DNA of 64,000 bases from Bacteroidales bacterium (lineage in GTDB: Bacteria > Bacteroidota > Bacteroidia > Bacteroidales > F082). The DNA lies in NCBI GenBank assembly GCA_013141455.1, contig JABFQW010000021.1:62001-126000 (forward strand). Direction: 5' to 3'. Below the pieces are notes generated by a model. The model searched no databases. It saw only the letters and a program-made list of their open reading frames with translations, and was not told the DNA's origin. Positions 25,832 to 34,731 of the stretch are shown here, in pieces. Position 1 is the first letter of the stretch, and each line of letters starts with the position of its first letter. The translations under genes and the position numbers were made by a program.

Positions 25832-27028
25832 ATGAATATGTACGGTAAACTTCAACAACACCTGCAACAAGAATTAAACGGCATCCGTGAGGCCGGACTT
25901 TACAAAAACGAGCGAATCATTGCCAGTCCGCAAAGCGCTGAGATTCAACTCACATCCGGACAAAAAGTATTGAACTTCTGTGCCAACAACTACTTAGGTC
26001 TTTCCGATCATCCTGCATTGATCGAAGCCGCCAAGGAAGCTTTGGATAGTCATGGTTTCGGTATGTCGTCGGTACGATTTATTTGCGGGACACAGGATCT
26101 GCACAAAACGCTCGAACAAAAAATTGCCAGTTTCTTCGGAACCGAAGACACCATCCTGTATGCAGCGGCTTTTGATGCCAACGGGGGTGTGTTTGAACCG
26201 CTTTTCGGCGAAGAAGATGCCATCATCTCCGACTCGCTGAACCACGCTTCCATCATCGACGGGGTCAGGCTGAGTAAAGCAGTGCGTTACCGTTATGCCA
26301 ATGCCGATATGACCGACCTCGAAGAACAACTCAAAGCCGCGCAGGCCCAACGCTTCAGGATCATCGTAACCGATGGCGTTTTCTCCATGGACGGCAATGT
26401 GGCCCCGATGGATAAGATCAACGAACTGGCAAAGAAATACGATGCGCTCATCATGGTTGACGAATGTCATTCGGCAGGTGTTGTGGGCGAAACAGGACGT
26501 GGCGTAACAGAATTATTTAATATCCGTGGAGAAGTGGATATCATCACCGGCACGCTTGGAAAAGCTTTTGGAGGCGCTATCGGCGGTTTCACCACCGGAA
26601 GAAAAGAGATTATCGAGTTGTTACGCCAGCGTTCACGGCCTTATTTGTTCTCAAACTCCTTGCCACCGGTGGTGGTAAATGCCGGCATCCGAATGTTTGA
26701 TATGATGAACGAGACTTCTGAGCTTCAGGATAAACTGCATGCAAACACGGCTTATTTCCTCTCGAAAATGACAGCAGCCGGATTTGATATCAAACCAACC
26801 AAATCGGCTATCTGTGCCGTGATGTTGTACGATGCCAAACTATCGCAGGATGTGGCAGCCGAGTTACTGAAAGAAGGAATTTATGTGATCGGTTTCTATT
26901 TCCCGGTTGTCCCGAAAGGACAGGCACGTATCAGGGTTCAGCTTTCGGCAGCCCACGAAATGGAACATCTCGACAAAGCCATTGCCGCTTTCATAAAAGT
27001 TGGTAAAAAGCTTGGCGTGATTAAGTAA
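25832..27028 (+). CDS. kbl: Glycine C-acetyltransferase (2-amino-3-ketobutyrate CoA ligase)
   Basis: 398 residues, equal to E. coli Kbl. PLP-dependent alpha-oxoamine synthase that cleaves 2-amino-3-ketobutyrate with CoA to glycine and acetyl-CoA. VLNFCANNYLGLSDHPAL is the family start, SSVRFICGTQDLHKTLE the substrate region, VDECHSAGVVG the PLP-ring Asp and His, and TGTLGKAFGGAIGGF holds the Schiff-base Lys. Length and motifs separate it from KBL-like 8-amino-7-oxononanoate synthases only weakly; the C-terminal YFPVVPKGQARIRVQLSAAH fits Kbl. No threonine dehydrogenase gene is adjacent. Confidence 0.92.
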   Translation: MNMYGKLQQHLQQELNGIREAGLYKNERIIASPQSAEIQLTSGQKVLNFCANNYLGLSDHPALIEAAKEALDSHGFGMSSVRFICGTQDLHKTLEQKIASFFGTEDTILYAAAFDANGGVFEPLFGEEDAIISDSLNHASIIDGVRLSKAVRYRYANADMTDLEEQLKAAQAQRFRIIVTDGVFSMDGNVAPMDKINELAKKYDALIMVDECHSAGVVGETGRGVTELFNIRGEVDIITGTLGKAFGGAIGGFTTGRKEIIELLRQRSRPYLFSNSLPPVVVNAGIRMFDMMNETSELQDKLHANTAYFLSKMTAAGFDIKPTKSAICAVMLYDAKLSQDVAAELLKEGIYVIGFYFPVVPKGQARIRVQLSAAHEMEHLDKAIAAFIKVGKKLGVIK

Positions 27029-27194
27029 ATCGAACTTACAAAGAGTTTTTTTATAGGTCGGGAGACCGAAGACGGAAGACCGAAGTTCGATTATACCAAT
27101 TGAAATCGGGTCAATACTAAACTGAAATTTTGCATACTAAAATCCAGTATTTTTATTTTTACTTCCGACTTCTGTCTTCCGGCCTCAGTTACAT

Positions 27195-27202
27195 TAACTT
27201 TG
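27195..27202 (+). promoter_or_regulatory. -7 element (TAACTTTG) upstream of acpS
   Basis: Fits TAnnTTTG and ends 16 bases before the acpS ATG. No clear TTTG -33 element is seen. Confidence 0.5.
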
Positions 27203-27218
27203 TCATTTACACAATACC

Positions 27219-27593
27219 ATGATCTACGGCATAGGCACTGACATCATCGAGGTAGGACGGATGCAAAAGCATCTGGAGAACAATGATGCCCTGAAAAACA
27301 AACTTTTCACGGTACTGGAGCAGGAATATGCCGAAAAACGCGCAACAATTTATCAGCATTATGCTGCCCGGTTTGCAGCAAAAGAAGCGTTCTTCAAGGC
27401 GCTGGGCACAGGGTACCGCTTTGGCATGGCATTTCATGAGATTGAGGTGGAGAATGATGAGCTGGGAAAACCGGTCATTAACCTGCACGGGAAAGTGAAA
27501 GAGTATATCGAAAAACAAGGGATTACTTCCATTCATCTTTCAATTTCACATGTGAAGGAGATGGCCAGCGCGTTTGTGATACTCGAGAAATAG
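27219..27593 (+). CDS. acpS: Holo-[acyl-carrier-protein] synthase
   Basis: 124 residues, typical length. Transfers the 4'-phosphopantetheine arm of CoA to apo-ACP. GIGTDIIEVGRM carries the Mg-binding Asp, RFAAKEAFFKALG the Mg-binding Glu and CoA-binding Lys, and HLSISHVKEMASAFVIL the C-terminal strand. It has its own promoter-like element and is followed by repeat-rich sequence. Confidence 0.95.
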   Translation: MIYGIGTDIIEVGRMQKHLENNDALKNKLFTVLEQEYAEKRATIYQHYAARFAAKEAFFKALGTGYRFGMAFHEIEVENDELGKPVINLHGKVKEYIEKQGITSIHLSISHVKEMASAFVILEK

Positions 27594-27598
27594 GTTCT

Positions 27599-27690
27599 CG
27601 CTTAGTTTTATTGCTCGCAAAGGCGCGGAGACGCAAAGTTTTTTGTATTTTTTATTGCGGCTTGGCGTCTTGGCGAGAAATTAACTCCTG
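27599..27690 (+). repeat. Intergenic 'ttgcg/ttggcg' repeat family B, copy between acpS and the GxxExxY gene
   Basis: Contains 'gctcgcaaaggcgcggag', 'acgcaaag' and, after an A+T-rich gap, 'gcggcttggcgtcttggc' plus 'gagaaattaactc'. The words recur many times at 28284-28500 and at 37840-37980. Confidence 0.65.
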
Positions 27691-27747
27691 GCATGGCGAG
27701 CGATGTTATTTTTTCGCAAAGTTTATTAACTCCTTACTATTGATCCT

Positions 27748-28125
27748 ATGACTGAAAATGAAATTGCAACCATCATTGTCGATGTAAGTTACCACATTCA
27801 TACAAGTTTGGGCGCAGGACTGTTTGAATCTGTGTATGAAGAGATTCTCTATTATGAACTTACTGAAAGAGGTTTGAATGTTGAAAAGCAAAAGGCAGTA
27901 CCGGTTTTCTGGAAAGGTATGAAAATCGATATTGGTTTCCGTGCTGACCTGATCGTTGAGAACAAAGTGATTATCGAAATTAAATCGGTCGAAACCCTCG
28001 CACCGGTTCATAAAAAACAACTCCTGACCTATCTGAAACTAACTGATCTGAAATTAGGGATACTGATAAATTTCAACGAAGCTCTTATAAAAAATGGGAT
28101 TACCAGAATAGTAAATAATTTGTAA
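27748..28125 (+). CDS. GxxExxY protein
   Basis: 125 residues. GLFESVYEEIL carries the name-giving G-x-x-E-x-x-Y (about residues 24-30), preceded by H-T-S-L-G-A-G; later F-R-A-D-L-I-V-E-N-K-V-I-I-E-I-K-S-V resembles a PD-(D/E)xK nuclease core (D ... E-x-K). These small proteins are widespread in Bacteroidetes and often sit in repeat-rich or mobile contexts; biological function is unknown. Family B repeats lie on both sides. Confidence 0.88.
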   Translation: MTENEIATIIVDVSYHIHTSLGAGLFESVYEEILYYELTERGLNVEKQKAVPVFWKGMKIDIGFRADLIVENKVIIEIKSVETLAPVHKKQLLTYLKLTDLKLGILINFNEALIKNGITRIVNNL

Positions 28126-28283
28126 GTGATTGAAGTTGAAAGGCTAAAGTTGAAAGTATAAAGGCTAAAGTATCAAGGGACGTTGGTAAGATTACTTGAT
28201 CATACTGAAAGGTTTTTCGTAAAAAATCTGAACACAACGCTGCTCCACTTACTGCACACCATGGAGGTTGGGTGAAAAAAAAA

Positions 28284-28500
28284 TCTCGCAAAGTCGCCAA
28301 GCCGCAAATTTTTTTTTGCATTTTCCTTGGCGGCTTTGCGTCTTTGCGAGAATGATTTACTTCGCGACTTAGCGTCTTTGCGAGAAATAAACTCTGCGGC
28401 TTGGCGCCTTGGCGAGAAAGATTTACTTCGCGTCTTGGCGCCTTTGCGAGAAATTAACTTTGCGAGAGAAAAACTTTGCGATCTTTGCGGTTTGATTTTT
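28284..28500 (+). repeat. Intergenic repeat family B, clustered copies with a long inverted repeat
   Basis: 28284-28351 is an imperfect hairpin: 'tctcgcaaagtcgccaag' and onward pairs with the sequence ending 'gcgtctttgcgaga'. It is followed by at least three further units of the form 'acttcgcg(a/t)cttagcg' and 'cctttgcgagaaat'. An open frame through 28327-28566 is only a by-product of the repeats. Confidence 0.7.
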
Positions 28501-28511
28501 AAAAATCACCC

Positions 28512-29375
28512 ATGGAAAATACCCGTTCAAATATACTCATGCGCAAACCCGAATGGCTCAAGATGAAGGTGCCTGCCGGTAAAACATATCTTTCTGTCAG
28601 AGAAATAGTTGACGATCATAAATTGCATACCATCTGCACCAGCGGTCATTGTCCGAATATGCATGAATGCTGGGGACGCGGTACCGCCACCCTGATGATT
28701 CTTGGTGATATCTGCACCCGTTCGTGTGGTTTTTGTAATGTAAAGACCGGACGTCCCTTGCCCGTCGATCAGGGAGAACCAGAGCGTGTAGCAGATTCGG
28801 TTCGTTTGATGAAACTGAAGCATGTCGTACTCACTTCTGTCGATCGGGATGATCTGAAAGATGGTGGCGCAGAGATTTGGGCCCGGACGATTCAGGCAAT
28901 CAAACTGGTTAATCCGGGAACAACAATCGAAACACTGATACCCGATTTTGACGCAAAAGAAGAACTGATACTTCAGGTTGTAAATGCAGGTCCTGAGGTG
29001 ATATCGCACAATGTGGAAACCGTCCGGCGGATCACACCCTGGGTTCGAAGCCGCGCCAAATATGACAAAAGCCTGAAAGTACTCGAAACCATTGCCAAAG
29101 CAGGCGTCCGTGCCAAATCGGGGGTGATGCTGGGTTTGGGCGAAACAAAGGAAGAGGTGCTCGAAACGATGGCCGATCTGTTGAAAGCCGGGGTTAGTAT
29201 CATGACGATTGGCCAGTATCTGCAACCTACCAGAAATCATCTACCTGTGGTCGAATATATTACACCCGAAATGTTTGCTTTTTATGAAACAGAAGGCCTG
29301 AAGATGGGCTTCAGGCATGTCGAAAGCGGACCATTGGTACGCAGTTCTTACAGGGCCGAAAAACATTTGTTATAA
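28512..29375 (+). CDS. lipA: Lipoyl synthase
   Basis: 287 residues. Radical SAM enzyme inserting two sulfurs at C6 and C8 of the octanoyl chain on lipoyl domains. The radical SAM cluster motif is CTRSCGFCNV, the auxiliary cluster cysteines are in CTSGHCPNMHEC, and the C-terminal RSSYRAEKH carries the conserved Ser ligand (R-S-S-Y). WARTIQAIK, GLGETKEEV and QYLQPTRNHLPV are also typical. It is followed two bases later by lipB, an obvious operon. Confidence 0.97.
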   Translation: MENTRSNILMRKPEWLKMKVPAGKTYLSVREIVDDHKLHTICTSGHCPNMHECWGRGTATLMILGDICTRSCGFCNVKTGRPLPVDQGEPERVADSVRLMKLKHVVLTSVDRDDLKDGGAEIWARTIQAIKLVNPGTTIETLIPDFDAKEELILQVVNAGPEVISHNVETVRRITPWVRSRAKYDKSLKVLETIAKAGVRAKSGVMLGLGETKEEVLETMADLLKAGVSIMTIGQYLQPTRNHLPVVEYITPEMFAFYETEGLKMGFRHVESGPLVRSSYRAEKHLL

Positions 29376-29377
29376 TC

Positions 29378-30076
29378 ATGCAAAAAATTATTGTCAGTGA
29401 TCTGGGGCTGATGGCTTACGAAACAGCCTGGAATTATCAGGAAGAGCGGTTAAATGAAGTTATTGCCTCAAAGAAAGAACTAAAATCAGACTCACATTCA
29501 GGCTATTTTTTTTTAGTTGAGCATCCGCATGTTTTTACGTTGGGGAATAGTGGCAAGTCGGACAACCTCTTAGTGAATGAAGATTTTTTAAAATCGAAAG
29601 GGGCAACTTTTTATAAAACCAACCGTGGTGGCGACATCACCTATCACGGACCAGGTCAGATTGTCGGTTATCCGATCATCAATCTCGAAGCCTTTGGCCT
29701 TGGTGTAAGGGAATATATATTTCGTTTGGAAGAGGTAATCATTTCTGTATTAAAGCATTACGATATTCATGCCACCCGTCTCGATGGGGCAACCGGTGTG
29801 TGGCTCGATGCAGAGTCCTTGTCTGATTCACGGAAGATCTGCGCGATGGGTGTTCGGGTGAGCAGGTCGGTTACCATGCATGGTTTTGCTTTCAATGTGA
29901 ATACCGATCTCGATTTCTATCAGTTGATTAATCCATGTGGGTTCACCGATCGCGGCGTTACCTCGTTGAAGAAGGAACTGGGAAGGGAGATTGATATGAC
30001 GGAAGTCAAAAACCTGGTGATAGAAAAATTTGCCATGACTTTCGGTTGCGAAATAATACAACTTAACGCATCATAA
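29378..30076 (+). CDS. lipB: Octanoyl-[ACP]:protein octanoyltransferase
   Basis: 232 residues. Moves octanoyl groups from ACP to lipoyl domains, the step before LipA. GGDITYHGPGQIVGYPI contains the conserved RGG...HGPGQ segment, KICAMGVRVSRSVTMHGFAFNV the catalytic-lysine region, and NPCGFTDRGVTSL the catalytic Cys. HVFTLGNSGKSDNLL fits the N-terminal H-x-x-T-x-G motif. It begins two bases after lipA. Confidence 0.96.
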   Translation: MQKIIVSDLGLMAYETAWNYQEERLNEVIASKKELKSDSHSGYFFLVEHPHVFTLGNSGKSDNLLVNEDFLKSKGATFYKTNRGGDITYHGPGQIVGYPIINLEAFGLGVREYIFRLEEVIISVLKHYDIHATRLDGATGVWLDAESLSDSRKICAMGVRVSRSVTMHGFAFNVNTDLDFYQLINPCGFTDRGVTSLKKELGREIDMTEVKNLVIEKFAMTFGCEIIQLNAS

Positions 30077-30096
30077 TCTTGGCGTTCGCAGGATAT

Positions 30097-31218
30097 CTAA
30101 ACAAACAGTTTTTTGAAGCACCTCCTGCGTTTATGCTGTATATGTTCGAAGTTTTTCCAATTGGCAATAACTTTGGCATTCGTCTCAAAAATGCCTGTTG
30201 TCTCAATGTATTTCAGATGGTGGGCCACCATCTCGGCCTGTAACTCAGCCTGAAGCAACACAATGGCTCCGGTGGCGTGATATTCCTTTTTGATACCGGT
30301 AAGCATCTGATCCATCGTATCGCCACTATTGCCTTTTTTTGCCTTCAGGATATGAAACAATCCAAACGGGAAAAGCTTACCACCAGACTTTTGCATAGCA
30401 ACCGACAGACTGGGTAAGCCAACAGCGAAACCAATGATTTCGCCATTCATCCGGGCCATTTTCACGAAACGCGGATTCAGTACCGGCATGTATTTGCCGG
30501 AATAGAAATTGATCATTTTCTCGTCCATCGGCGCAACAAAGGGCAGAACATCAAATGCATCGTTCAGAATCTCAAATAGTTTGGGAGCATAGGGCGTCAG
30601 CTCTTTTGTGGTGTTAAAATGCATCACTTCAATATTATGACGCTTCCGAACAATTTCGGCTCCCCGGATGCCTTTCTCCAGTGCGGCACCCTCAACGGTC
30701 AATCTGAATTCGATCCAGTCAATTTCTTTTTCGTAACCAAACGATTCAACAATACCCTGATAATACGGCTGGTGATACACCGATGCGATAGAAGCAAGAT
30801 GATCGAAACCCTCGATAAGCATTCCCTGAAGGTCGAGGTTCGAGAATCCAAGTGGCCCGTAAACGCCGCTCATCCCCTGGTCTTTCAGCCACTCTTCGGC
30901 TGCAAAAAAGAGTTTTTCGGCGACTTCACGGTCATTGATACACTCGAATCGTGTGAAGCGGCCCATATTTTCATTTCGGAAAGCGTTGTAAAGTTTGTTT
31001 ACAATAGCACCGATTCTGCCAACAACGATACCACCCTGTTTCACAATCCAGAATTTTGCATCACAAAAATCGAAGGCTGGATTGGTTGCGCTTTGCAGCA
31101 TTTTCAATTCATCATTGATCATGGGCGGCACCCAGTTCGGATTGCCCTTGTAGAGCCGGAACGGAAGTTTTACAAATTCCCTGTAGTCCTTTTTGCTAAC
31201 TAATTCAATGATTTCCAT
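30097..31218 (-). CDS. GNAT-like acyltransferase family protein
   Basis: 373 residues, cytoplasmic. The N-terminal 'F..LPF.LYKGNPNWVPPM' opening and VVGRIGAIVNKLYN resemble large GNAT-related proteins common in Bacteroidetes and sometimes misnamed. The middle has GVYGPLGFSNLDLQGMLIEGF, and a second acetyltransferase-like segment contains MNGEIIGFAVGLPSLS. A pair of GNAT folds is likely. The acyl acceptor is unknown. It is convergent with lipB (20-base gap) and lies downstream of the cvpA-mla cluster on the same strand. Confidence 0.7.
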   Translation of the reverse strand: MEIIELVSKKDYREFVKLPFRLYKGNPNWVPPMINDELKMLQSATNPAFDFCDAKFWIVKQGGIVVGRIGAIVNKLYNAFRNENMGRFTRFECINDREVAEKLFFAAEEWLKDQGMSGVYGPLGFSNLDLQGMLIEGFDHLASIASVYHQPYYQGIVESFGYEKEIDWIEFRLTVEGAALEKGIRGAEIVRKRHNIEVMHFNTTKELTPYAPKLFEILNDAFDVLPFVAPMDEKMINFYSGKYMPVLNPRFVKMARMNGEIIGFAVGLPSLSVAMQKSGGKLFPFGLFHILKAKKGNSGDTMDQMLTGIKKEYHATGAIVLLQAELQAEMVAHHLKYIETTGIFETNAKVIANWKNFEHIQHKRRRCFKKLFV

Positions 31219-31361
31219 GATCTGAGATATAATAAATTATACGTATCATCGGCCTGCGACATTATTTTAAAAATCTGATGGGTGAATATCCTGTATTATT
31301 TGTCATTTCGTTTCAGCAGGCTCAATACAACACTTTAAAAACTTTGCAAACCTTTACCTTC

Positions 31362-31892
31362 CTAAATCGTTCCTTTGTCCTCGTCTTCCATCAGTTTCTG
31401 ATTCAATTCTCTTAAAAAATCAAGATGTTGGTAGAAGAATGGCACCACTGATTCGATAGTCAGATACAATTTCGAATTCTCCTTTGCTTCCTTTTTAATC
31501 CATTTATCCGAAAGATGAAAATAATTCAATATCATGATAAATATACTCAAAATGAAAACACCTTTCAAAACACCGAATACAGCGCCGGCAATCTTATTGA
31601 AGATACCAAGCAGCAGTATATCGACAAATTTTTCCACGATTTTACCAACCACACTCACCAGCACAACAACTAGCATAAACGTTAATACAAAGGCAATCAT
31701 CGAAAGATACTTCGTATAAATGGAGAAGGTTACCTGAAGAAACTCGGTCATGAAATCGGAGAAATACATGGCAACATAGATGCCAAGCACCAAAGCAACC
31801 AATGAAGTGAGCGAGACAATAAATCCTTTCCGGAAGCCGCTGATAGCCGATAGAACAAGAAGGATGATGATGATAATGTCGAGAAAATTCAT
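31362..31892 (-). CDS. CvpA family membrane protein
   Basis: 176 residues with four transmembrane helices and the family start FLDIIIIILLVLSAISGFRKGFI. GIYVAMYFSDF and A-G-A-V-F-G-V-L-K-G-V-F are characteristic of CvpA/colicin V production proteins. It begins two bases after the mlaF-like stop and may belong to that transcript. Its role in this context is unknown. Confidence 0.85.
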   Translation of the reverse strand: MNFLDIIIIILLVLSAISGFRKGFIVSLTSLVALVLGIYVAMYFSDFMTEFLQVTFSIYTKYLSMIAFVLTFMLVVVLVSVVGKIVEKFVDILLLGIFNKIAGAVFGVLKGVFILSIFIMILNYFHLSDKWIKKEAKENSKLYLTIESVVPFFYQHLDFLRELNQKLMEDEDKGTI

Positions 31893-31893
31893 A

Positions 31894-32643
31894 TTATTTC
31901 TTTTTCAAACGTCGTGTAAGTTCTGTTGAGAATACAAAATCCTGTAATTCGGGATTATCGGTTTCCAGTATCGAGGTTTTGTCGCCCTCCCACCAGAGTT
32001 GACCCTTATAAAGAAAGCTAATTTTTTGTCCGATCTGTAACACCGAATTCATATCGTGCGTGTTTACAACGGTTGTGATGTCGTATTCTTCGGTTATTTC
32101 GCTGATCAGAGCATCGATTACCTCAGCAGTTTTAGGATCGAGCCCCGAGTTGGGTTCGTCACAAAAAAGATAGCTCGGACTGTTCGAGATGGCCCTTGCT
32201 ATGGCCACACGTTTCATCATACCGCCACTTATTTCGGAAGGAAAAAGTTTGTTCACATTCTCCAGGTTCACCCTATTCAAACAAAAATTTACCCTTTCAA
32301 GCTTCTCTTCCAGGGTTTTGTTGGTAAACATATTCAGCGGGAACATCACATTTTGCTCCACATTGAACGAATCGAACAAGGCACCACCCTGAAACAACAC
32401 ACCCATTTCTTTACGGATATCTGTCTTTTTTTTCTCGCTGATGGTCGAAAATGGTCTGTTGTCAAAATTAATGACACCACTCTCCGGCATCTCCAAACCA
32501 ATACAACATTTCATCAGAACAGTTTTCCCAGAGCCACTTTGACCAATGATCAGATTTGTTTTCCCTTTTTCGAAAACGGTATTGATGTTATTGAGAACCA
32601 ACTTATTGTTGAATGACTTACTCATGTTTTTTACTTCGATCAT
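31894..32643 (-). CDS. mlaF: MlaF-like ABC transporter ATP-binding protein
   Basis: 249 residues. Walker A GQSGSGKTV, Q-loop LFQGGALFDSF, signature SGGMMKRVAIARA, Walker B YLFCDEPNSGLDP and switch His in VVNTHDMNSV. LFQGGALFDS is the MlaF-type Q-loop. It powers retrograde phospholipid (or related lipid) transport with the MlaE permease, whose gene overlaps its start by four bases. Confidence 0.9.
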   Translation of the reverse strand: MIEVKNMSKSFNNKLVLNNINTVFEKGKTNLIIGQSGSGKTVLMKCCIGLEMPESGVINFDNRPFSTISEKKKTDIRKEMGVLFQGGALFDSFNVEQNVMFPLNMFTNKTLEEKLERVNFCLNRVNLENVNKLFPSEISGGMMKRVAIARAISNSPSYLFCDEPNSGLDPKTAEVIDALISEITEEYDITTVVNTHDMNSVLQIGQKISFLYKGQLWWEGDKTSILETDNPELQDFVFSTELTRRLKKK

Positions 32644-33374
32644 ACCAGCAGCATTTGGGTGAGAATCAAATCGAAAAAGATGATGATGATACTGCTGTAA
32701 ACCACTGCTTTTGTGCTGGCTTTACCAACTTCAACCGAGCCACCTTCCAGCGTATAACCTAAGAATCCCGAAACAGAGGAGATGATCAAGGCAAAAACAA
32801 GCGTTTTGATGATGGCGTATGTTATGGTGAATGGTTCGAACCATCCCTGAATCCCTTCGATATAATCTGCCGATGCCACAAGATTTGTGATAACGCAGGC
32901 AAACCAACCACCGCTTATTCCCAGGCCGATACTAAAAATAATAAGCAAAGGATTGAATAACATACTGGCTGTTATCTTCGGAAGTATCAGGTAGTTAGCC
33001 GGGTTTACCCCCATCACCCTGAGTGCATCAATCTGTTGCGTGACACGCATCGTCCCTATTTCAGATGCAATACGCGAACCAGCCTTCCCGGCCAATATCA
33101 GGCTGATGATCGTGGGCGAAAACTCGAGTACCATCATCTGACGGGTAGTAAATCCTACCATGGTCAATGGGATAAGCGGTGAATCAATATTATAGGCTGT
33201 TTGAATAGCTACAATGGCACCCGAAAAAACGGAGATGATCGCGACAATACCAATCGAATCGACACCAAGTCCGATAAATTCAATCATCAACTGTCGCCTG
33301 AAAACTGAATATTTATCCGGTCGTTTGAATGTTTCAAACATCAATATTAAATATTCGCCTAACAACTTTAGCAT
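32640..33374 (-). CDS. mlaE: MlaE-like ABC transporter permease
   Basis: About 245 residues from the Met at 33374 (MLKLLGEYL), matching the usual MlaE length. An open frame continues 56 codons upstream to 33542, but that part runs through an inverted intergenic repeat and has no MlaE character. Visible family features are FRRQLMIEFIGLGVDSIGIV, MVGFTTRQMMVLEFSPTI and GKAGSRIASEIGTMRVTQQI (the conserved EIGTM..TEQ-like segment), then RVMGVNPANYLILP. Five or six transmembrane helices. Its partner MlaD-type MCE protein is not in the window. Confidence 0.9.
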   Translation of the reverse strand: MLKLLGEYLILMFETFKRPDKYSVFRRQLMIEFIGLGVDSIGIVAIISVFSGAIVAIQTAYNIDSPLIPLTMVGFTTRQMMVLEFSPTIISLILAGKAGSRIASEIGTMRVTQQIDALRVMGVNPANYLILPKITASMLFNPLLIIFSIGLGISGGWFACVITNLVASADYIEGIQGWFEPFTITYAIIKTLVFALIISSVSGFLGYTLEGGSVEVGKASTKAVVYSSIIIIFFDLILTQMLLV

Positions 33375-33488
33375 AAAGGTTCGCTGTAATTTAGAGGATA
33401 AAAGTACGAATAATTGGATCAAATGCTGATGATCCGGCGAAAGTTTAATAAACTGTCCAAAAATTTTAAAATGAGTTTTATTTAGATA

Positions 33489-33595
33489 AAAACTCGTTTT
33501 TTTAGTCACATTGAGCGGAGTCGAAATGCTCCTTTTATTCATTAAAACGAGTTTTTTGGTAGTTTAAGTGGGCTTCGACTTCGCTCAGCCTGACA
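33489..33595. repeat. Inverted intergenic repeat upstream of mlaE
   Basis: 'aaaactcgtttt' (33489) pairs with 'aaaacgagtttt' (33543 on), and 'ttgagcggagtcgaaatgc' partly with 'gggcttcgacttcgctcag'. Such 'cgacttcgctcag' words are frequent intergenic repeats in Bacteroidetes. No gene supported from 33375 to 33863 apart from this. Confidence 0.55.
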
Positions 33596-33863
33596 AATGA
33601 TTAAGATATTCAACTATCAATTATAAATTTAGACTGTCATTAAGCATGAACCAATGTAAATATTACGTGATAAGGAATACAAAACCGGAATTCAACTTGT
33701 TCAGGCCGATCCGGCCGGTTTCAATTTCTTGTCCGTTAACAGGGTTTCGATGATCACAACAGCCATTGTAAAATTCTAATAATCTGAGAATCAAATACTA
33801 CATTTTGTTTTTCAAAGATGGTCATTAAGTTACCACCTAAATATTTACTTTTACCGTGAAAAT

Positions 33864-34070
33864 ATGTTCGAAAAAGTGGTGAATAAAAGGTGGTTTTCGT
33901 TAGCTATGGTTGTTCTGTTTAGTTTCGCCTTGTTGTCGTGTTCAAGTCTGAAACAACCTGTCAGACCTGATCAGAAAATGCATCGTAAAAAACGCCATTG
34001 CGACTGTCCGGAATGGTCATTTAAGTTGAATGAATTTGATAACCGAACCCTTCATGAAGCAATCGGATAA
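33864..34070 (+). CDS. Small lipoprotein
   Basis: 68 residues. The signal peptide ends at a lipobox LLSC (Cys at about residue 26), leaving a mature peptide of about 42 residues that is rich in Lys and Arg and contains RHCDCPEW. No family recognised. TACTTTTA at 33846-33853 may be its -7 element. The last 17 bases overlap the SprT-like start, so the two genes are coupled. Confidence 0.7.
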   Translation: MFEKVVNKRWFSLAMVVLFSFALLSCSSLKQPVRPDQKMHRKKRHCDCPEWSFKLNEFDNRTLHEAIG

Positions 34071-34731
34071 AGATATACTTCGTAAATATCTTCCTGATGG
34101 CGCAGTCGATAGTGTGTCGGCGGCCATTGTTGACCACAAAATTGCCTTTCGCATCTCGCGGCCCCGGGCAACCAAATTAGGTGACTATCGTGCCGCTATG
34201 AATGGTTTTCCGCACCGGATATCGGTCAATCAAAATCTGAATCCTTATAGTTTCCTGATCACTTTTGTTCATGAGCTGGCACATCTTATCGTGTTCGAAC
34301 GCTATGGACGAAAAGTTATGCCGCACGGCCTGGAATGGAAACAGGTTTATCATAGCCTGATGCAACCGTATTTCGAAAAGGAAATTTTCCCCGATGATCT
34401 CAAAATGGTGTTGAGCAGGTCGGTACAACATGCGAAAGCAACCGATGGTTCTGATGTTGAACTGACACGTATCTTAAAATCCTACAATACCCGGCAAACT
34501 GATCCCAACGAGGTTGAACTCACCCAGATCGCCGATGGCAGCTATTTCAGGATTGCTGATGGCAGGGTTTTTCAGAAACTGCATGTACAACGAAAAAGAT
34601 ACAAATGCGCTTGTCTGGCATCAAAAAGGTTGTATCTTTTCAGTCCGATTGCCGGTGTGAAACCGGTTACGGATGAAGAAATGAAGAATTTTTTGAATTT
34701 CATAATTCTCAATAAAACAAGAAGAAGATGA
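34054..34731 (+). CDS. SprT-like zinc metalloprotein
   Basis: 225 residues from the Met at 34054; an in-frame Met eight codons earlier (34030) is possible. The zinc protease motif is FVHELAHLIVFERYG (H-E-x-x-H), followed by M-P-H-G-L-E-W-K, the SprT family's distal G-x-x-W segment. The C-terminal region has two Cys in KRYKCACLASKR, fewer than the four of SprT zinc ribbons. SprT-like proteins are related to the DNA-protein crosslink protease SPRTN; the bacterial role is unclear. It overlaps manC by four bases. Confidence 0.85.
   Translation: MKQSDKDILRKYLPDGAVDSVSAAIVDHKIAFRISRPRATKLGDYRAAMNGFPHRISVNQNLNPYSFLITFVHELAHLIVFERYGRKVMPHGLEWKQVYHSLMQPYFEKEIFPDDLKMVLSRSVQHAKATDGSDVELTRILKSYNTRQTDPNEVELTQIADGSYFRIADGRVFQKLHVQRKRYKCACLASKRLYLFSPIAGVKPVTDEEMKNFLNFIILNKTRRR

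Noticed and set aside
28327-28566. A 79-codon frame with repeating 'LREIN' peptides between the GxxExxY gene and lipA
   Set aside because: The peptide periodicity only mirrors the underlying 'tttgcgagaaattaact' DNA repeats, and it overlaps the lipA start.
28527-29240. A 237-codon open frame on the minus strand opposite lipA
   Set aside because: lipA on the plus strand has every catalytic motif; the antisense frame has no recognisable domain and no signal or start context. It is a coding shadow.
30619-31203. A 194-codon open frame opposite the acetyltransferase-like gene
   Set aside because: It lies entirely within a gene with clear GNAT-like character and reads as low-complexity antisense. 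No independent support.
33375-33542. An N-terminal extension of 56 residues on the MlaE-like permease
   Set aside because: It is translated from an inverted intergenic repeat, lacks family similarity and would make the protein longer than the family.
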